Assembly: GCA_964617765.1 (NCBI GenBank)
Contig: CAZTZY010000038.1
Coordinates: 1 to 26,497, forward strand
DNA: 26,497 nucleotides
Reading direction: 5' to 3'
Origin: CAZTZY01 sp964617765
GTDB lineage: Bacteria; Pseudomonadota; Gammaproteobacteria; Pseudomonadales; DT-91
Part shown: in pieces, positions 23,223 through 26,497 of the stretch
Numbering within the stretch: position 1 is the stretch's first letter
Layout: each line of letters opens with the position of its first letter
Notes under the pieces: model-generated
Seen by the model: only the letters and a program-made list of their open reading frames with translations
What the model was told of the DNA's origin: nothing
Databases searched by the model: none
Program-made: the position numbers and the translations under genes

Positions 23223-24298
23223 CAGTGGTTTTCCTGCAACACTTTCATCATGTACTGGCTGGCAAAACTTTCGGCCACCATGCTGTTATCGCCTTTGGCG
23301 AGCGACATACGCGCCAGTATCAAGGAAATACGCAAACCACTGAACACCAGGTAATAATGCACATGATCAACACTGAAACCGGTTTTCTCACTCCACAAAC
23401 GCAGTGTTTCTTCACGCGAAGGAAATCCCTCCAGACGCGGGCAACCCAGCCCTAAACTGAACAACTCATCCATAAAAATCCACCAGGCGATATCTTGCAC
23501 AGGATTACCCAGCGTGAGCATTTCCCAATCCAGCAAGGCTGCCACACGAGTTTTATCCTCGTTAAAAATCACATTGGCCATGCGTGCATCCCCCCAACAC
23601 AAACGCTGTGGTTCATTGCTGGGCATATTGGCTTTTAGCCAGGCCAGTGCCGTTTCACTATGAATATTGTGTGCACCTTCCAGGCCCCAATGCATGTAGT
23701 CTTCCCAATACTGCAATTGTTCGGCGATGTTGCGCGGGAATGTATATTGCTCAATAAAAGCCAGCAAAGGCCCTTGTGTAACCGGTTGTACATGTATTTT
23801 AGCCATAGTTTCCACACCACTGAACCACAGGCGTGTACGTTCTTCCGGCGTGCTGGCAACTATCCAGCCATCAAGGTGATACGGTGGAATATCCGGTGGA
23901 ATCAAGCCACTCGTCAGTTTCATGATATAAAACGGCATGCCTAACACCGATCCTGTATCTTCAAGTGCCACCAGTGCCGGCACCGGAATATCAGGAATAT
24001 TGCCAATGGCCTGCATCACCGCATATTGCATCGGCAAATCATACGCCGGAAAGGCCAGCTTCTCGCCCTGCGCCTGCAAACGCGCCACCATAGACTGATT
24101 ATGTTGACGGCCATCTTCCTGCCATTGGGCATCCAGCATCAAGGTAATGTTCGACATGCCGGTATTTTCCGGAATAACAAAATCGGAAAGCACCAGATGT
24201 TTACCGGCAAAAAGGCTTTCATTCAACCATTCCTGCAATCGCTCACGAACATCGGCATGGTTGGATAAACTGGGTGTAGGCTTGAAGTTTTCAATCAT
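23222..24298 (-). CDS. APH-type phosphotransferase family protein
   Basis: A 358-residue aminoglycoside-phosphotransferase-fold protein, related to the N-terminal domain of ACAD10 and to bacterial homologues next to fatty-acid or steroid genes. Catalytic loop: CWGDARMANVIF (Asp237, Asn242), with Trp235 in place of the usual histidine of HGD, a variant known in this subgroup (recall). The metal-binding aspartate is in LLDWEMLTLGNP (Asp257). Such enzymes are thought to phosphorylate hydroxyacyl-CoA or similar hydroxyl groups, allowing later elimination, rather than antibiotics. It lies 30 bp after the LLM oxidoreductase and overlaps the MDR gene. A role in handling a hydroxylated CoA intermediate is inference; antibiotic resistance is unlikely. 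Confidence 0.87.
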   Translation of the reverse strand: MIENFKPTPSLSNHADVRERLQEWLNESLFAGKHLVLSDFVIPENTGMSNITLMLDAQWQEDGRQHNQSMVARLQAQGEKLAFPAYDLPMQYAVMQAIGNIPDIPVPALVALEDTGSVLGMPFYIMKLTSGLIPPDIPPYHLDGWIVASTPEERTRLWFSGVETMAKIHVQPVTQGPLLAFIEQYTFPRNIAEQLQYWEDYMHWGLEGAHNIHSETALAWLKANMPSNEPQRLCWGDARMANVIFNEDKTRVAALLDWEMLTLGNPVQDIAWWIFMDELFSLGLGCPRLEGFPSREETLRLWSEKTGFSVDHVHYYLVFSGLRISLILARMSLAKGDNSMVAESFASQYMMKVLQENH

Positions 24299-24328
24299 AA
24301 TTGTTCTCGCAAAATTAAATTGATGTAC

Positions 24329-25414
24329 TTAACAGGGTTTATTGGTTCTTCCAACAAAACGCTGGTGCTCACGAATCTTCTGATAAGCTTCCAGCACCGG
24401 TGCAAATTCATCGGGCTTGCTGGCATGGATAATCACGCCATCGGCTCCTGCCCTGAACTGGTCATTAAAGCGTTCAGCACATTGCTCTGCCGTTCCCACT
24501 GCAGCGGGCAACCATTCTTGTGGAATCAACGTGCGTATATGCTGCAATTGCTCCAGCGTGGCCACGCTATCTATACCACCTAACATACTGCGTACAACCT
24601 CATCGGCACGAAAACGTTCCAGCACAGCAATATCCCATTCATTCAGCGCCACCAGCAATTCACCGTAGCCTGGTGCCTGCATATAGGTAGCCATGCGCGC
24701 CACAATATAACGCAAGGTTTTTTCTTCATCAGGTTCACAGGCGGTGGCCAACACACTCCAGATTTTTACACTCATCGGGTCACGCCCGGCTTTTTCAGCG
24801 CCATCGCGTATCAGCTTTACCGCTTTCGCCAATGCAGCATCCGAAATAAACGTATGCAAAATAACACCATCAAACAGGCTGCCGGCAAACGTCAGGCTTT
24901 TCTCGCCAAAGCCGACAAACAATAGGGGAATATCATCATTGATCCAGTCACTCATATGTAAATACGGGAACTTGCCCAACACGCCGTCGTAACTCACCCG
25001 CTCGCCGCGCCACAGCTTTTTGGTGATATCGACAAAATCGCGTAAATGCGTATTGGTCACTTTCGGCATGCCCATCAGGTCGTAACGTATACCCACACCA
25101 CGCGCCACACCCAGCGCAAAACGCCCCTGCGTAAGGCGATGCAAAGTAGTAGCCATGGAAGCCGTTAACAAGGGATGGCGGGAATTGATATTGGTAGCGC
25201 CCGTGCCAATAAACAGCTGGCTGGTCACCGCACCTGCGGCACCTGCAAGTGCGGCGGCCTCTTTCACATCAAAGCGTTCGGATATCCATGCCGAACCCAT
25301 GCCCAGTGCTTCTGCCCGGCGCACTTCATCGAGCATATCGGCAGGCGTGCGTGTATGGCCTGGCAAGGTGTAGAATCCCAACTCAGGGAAGCGCAGATCA
25401 TGTTTTATTTGCAT
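24329..25414 (-). CDS. Luciferase-like (LLM) flavin/F420-type oxidoreductase
   Basis: A 361-residue TIM-barrel protein of the luciferase-like monooxygenase superfamily. Typical parts: ELGFYTLPGHTRTPADMLDEVRRAEALGMGSAWISERFDVKEA, then GTGATNINSRHPLLTASMATTLHRLTQGRFALGVARG, and a C-terminal VGTAEQCAERFNDQF segment. It resembles a group usually labelled F420-dependent in mycobacteria (TIGR03857-like, from recall); the cofactor could be F420 or FMN, which sequence alone does not settle. The start at 25414 has AAGGGG at the right distance; a longer in-frame reading to 25447 would run into the operator. It is the first gene of the leftward five-gene operon, controlled by the promoter at 25453-25483. 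Confidence 0.87.
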   Translation of the reverse strand: MQIKHDLRFPELGFYTLPGHTRTPADMLDEVRRAEALGMGSAWISERFDVKEAAALAGAAGAVTSQLFIGTGATNINSRHPLLTASMATTLHRLTQGRFALGVARGVGIRYDLMGMPKVTNTHLRDFVDITKKLWRGERVSYDGVLGKFPYLHMSDWINDDIPLLFVGFGEKSLTFAGSLFDGVILHTFISDAALAKAVKLIRDGAEKAGRDPMSVKIWSVLATACEPDEEKTLRYIVARMATYMQAPGYGELLVALNEWDIAVLERFRADEVVRSMLGGIDSVATLEQLQHIRTLIPQEWLPAAVGTAEQCAERFNDQFRAGADGVIIHASKPDEFAPVLEAYQKIREHQRFVGRTNKPC

Positions 25415-25438
25415 TATTGCCCCTTCGCACCAATACTT

Positions 25439-25483
25439 AATGAACACTGTTCATTATATTAGTAAACATCGTTCATTTGTCAA
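25439..25483 (-). promoter_or_regulatory. Double-operator promoter of the LLM operon
   Basis: On the minus strand TTGACA (25478-25483) and TATAAT (25453-25458) are perfect consensus boxes with a 19-bp spacer. A perfect palindrome AATGAACA-C-TGTTCATT (25439-25455) overlaps the -10 and the expected transcription start. A related, less perfect 17-bp site AGTAAACATCGTTCATT (25461-25477) fills the spacer. Their centres are 22 bp apart, two helical turns, so two TetR dimers could bind on the same face. Repression of the operon and autoregulation of the divergent TetR gene are strongly suggested. Confidence 0.75.
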
Positions 25484-25497
25484 ATACGGAAACACGA

Positions 25498-26208
25498 ATG
25501 CCCAAAACACCGATGACCACTAACAGCACTATCACCGCCAAAAGCCCCAAACCATCAGGGCGCAAGGCCAAACTCAGCCAGCCGATAATACTCGAGGAAG
25601 CCCTCAACCTGCTGCGCGAAACGGGCAACGACTTATCCATACGCCAGCTCGCCCAGCGCCTCAATACCGTGCCCGGCAATTTGTACACCTACTTCCCCAG
25701 CAAGGAAGCCCTGCTCGATGCCCTGGCCGAATATGCGCTGCAATCGATGGATATTGCCCTGAACCCGAAACTGCCTTGGGATGAACAAATCAAACAATGG
25801 ATGCAACACTTTCGCCAGGCCATAAAAAACCGCCCCGAACTAATGCTACTGATGGGCCTCGCCGGCACATCGCCCAGCACCCTGCGCAAAATCCAGCGCA
25901 TCGCACAACTGATGCAAGATGCCGGTCTAGACGAACAACGTGCCGTACACCATGCACAAGGGTTGTTATGGACAGTAATGAGCTTCAGCTTTTTTGAAAG
26001 CCAGGCCAGCGACCCGAAGGTGATCGAACAACTGAAACAGGCGGGTGATCATGAAGAATATCGCGATGTAATGCGCCATATGGCAATCGATAGCCTGGAA
26101 CCCCTGTGGCAGGCAACACTGGAAAGGAATATTGACGGGATACGCTTGCAGGTGAATGATAAAAAGAAAATGCTACTCCTCTCTAACACCAACAATTCTA
26201 CTCCCTGA
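25498..26208 (+). CDS. TetR-family transcriptional regulator (LLM operon)
   Basis: A 236-residue TetR-family regulator. A basic, threonine/serine-rich leader (about 1-35) precedes the helix-turn-helix: EEALNLLRETGNDLSIRQLAQRLNTVPGNLYTYFPSKEALLDALAEYAL. The start is placed at the ATG 25498, preceded by GGAAA; an in-frame TTG at 25477 would lie inside the operator. The C-terminal domain is helical with no known ligand. It is divergent from the LLM-phosphotransferase-MDR-ADH-SDR operon, with the double palindrome at 25439-25477 between them, which is its likely binding site. The ligand could be a CoA ester or substrate of the pathway (inference). It converges with the partial gene at the right edge, 25 bp apart. 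Confidence 0.9.
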   Translation: MPKTPMTTNSTITAKSPKPSGRKAKLSQPIILEEALNLLRETGNDLSIRQLAQRLNTVPGNLYTYFPSKEALLDALAEYALQSMDIALNPKLPWDEQIKQWMQHFRQAIKNRPELMLLMGLAGTSPSTLRKIQRIAQLMQDAGLDEQRAVHHAQGLLWTVMSFSFFESQASDPKVIEQLKQAGDHEEYRDVMRHMAIDSLEPLWQATLERNIDGIRLQVNDKKKMLLLSNTNNSTP

Positions 26209-26233
26209 TTTTATGTTCAGGAAGCAACTGATC

Positions 26234-26497
26234 TCAACCCCGCAATCCCAACCCCGGCACCAGCCTGAGTTTAATGAATTGCGTTAGTTCCTCGCGGGTT
26301 TTGGGATGGGGGCCAGGCATCATCAGGAAAGACATAATGCCGCGTATCCATAACTCGGCAATGCTATCCGACTGTGGCTTGAGATAAGGGTGTTCTGCAA
26401 ACACTTCGGCAAACACCAGTTCGCCATACGCTGCATAGGAATAATTCGCCATGCCAAACGTATGGAAAAAATCCGAGCCGGGTTCAATCACTTTGGC
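26234..26497 (-). CDS. Probable TetR-family regulator, C-terminal part, cut by edge
   Basis: The final 87 codons of a gene entering from the right edge. The frame is open across the boundary, so the helix-turn-helix would lie outside. The visible part is helical, with ELVFAEVFAEHPYLKP, IAELWIRGIMSFLMM and a C-terminal TREELTQFIKLRLVPGLGLRG, which looks like the ligand-domain tail of TetR-family proteins (an ending with R.LVPGLGL is common). I cannot confirm it without the DNA-binding domain. It converges on the TetR gene ending at 26208, with only 25 bp between. Confidence 0.5.
   Translation of the reverse strand, partial: AKVIEPGSDFFHTFGMANYSYAAYGELVFAEVFAEHPYLKPQSDSIAELWIRGIMSFLMMPGPHPKTREELTQFIKLRLVPGLGLRG

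Noticed and set aside
23222..24298. Aminoglycoside resistance gene
   Set aside because: The fold is APH-like, but the loop variant and operon context point to CoA or lipid metabolism.
26204..26221. CCTGA/TCAGG inverted repeat between the two convergent regulators
   Set aside because: Five-base arms that include the stop codon; too weak to call a terminator.
1..26497. CRISPR array, tRNA, rRNA, transposase or integrase
   Set aside because: None found by reading: no regular repeat-spacer pattern, no cloverleaf recognised, and no recombinase-like protein among the open frames.

Overview
The window looks like chromosomal DNA of a Gram-negative bacterium, most likely a gammaproteobacterium. The reasons are the style of the proteins and three types of dispersed palindromic repeat, one of which (22031-22149) resembles the REP-like repeats common in Pseudomonas and relatives. 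An aquatic, lipid- or steroid-degrading lineage (Cellvibrionales/Spongiibacteraceae type) would fit, but that is inference. I see no rRNA, tRNA, CRISPR array, transposase or integrase. Nearly all of it is one catabolic region for a hydrophobic substrate activated to CoA esters (steroid, terpenoid, alicyclic or branched lipid).

Layout. (1) 1-5041, leftward: thiolase-like protein, acyl-CoA synthetase, crotonase, and a P450 cut by the left edge. (2) 5388-11567, rightward from a shared divergent promoter region: two acyl-CoA dehydrogenases that look like complementary subunits of one heteromer, a FadD-like synthetase, an SRPBCC protein and an AlkJ-like GMC alcohol dehydrogenase. (3) 11888-13469, rightward: a six-helix membrane protein, a COX3/NorE-like protein and a COX4/NorF-like protein, with no catalytic oxidase subunit. 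(4) 13659-17263: a leftward VOC - SDR - FAD-oxidoreductase operon with a divergent TetR gene and a large palindromic operator candidate. (5) 17370-19824: a leftward P450-rubredoxin pair with a divergent TetR gene. (6) 19990-26208: a leftward five-gene set (luciferase-like oxidoreductase, APH-type phosphotransferase, quinone-oxidoreductase-like MDR, zinc alcohol dehydrogenase, SDR) with a divergent TetR gene and a clear double-operator promoter. (7) The 3' part of another probable TetR gene at the right edge.

Reading the parts together: P450s would hydroxylate the substrate, with the rubredoxin as a possible electron donor. GMC, zinc and SDR dehydrogenases would oxidise the alcohols. Two acyl-CoA synthetases would make CoA thioesters. 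The paired dehydrogenases, crotonase and thiolase-like protein would carry out beta-oxidation-type chain shortening. Each block has its own TetR-type regulator, except blocks 1-3, for which none is visible.

Most unusual points: the last 26 codons of the COX4-like gene recur 3.9 kb away as a 34-codon remnant, so the VOC-SDR-FAD-TetR block is bracketed by 78-bp direct repeats. A 112-bp palindromic element supplies the stop codon of the FAD-oxidoreductase. The thiolase-like protein lacks the canonical catalytic cysteines and carries an extra C-terminal domain. The two acyl-CoA dehydrogenases split the catalytic and FAD-binding residues between them. A 57-residue rubredoxin sits directly behind a P450. 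An orphan COX3/COX4-like pair lies inside a catabolic cluster.
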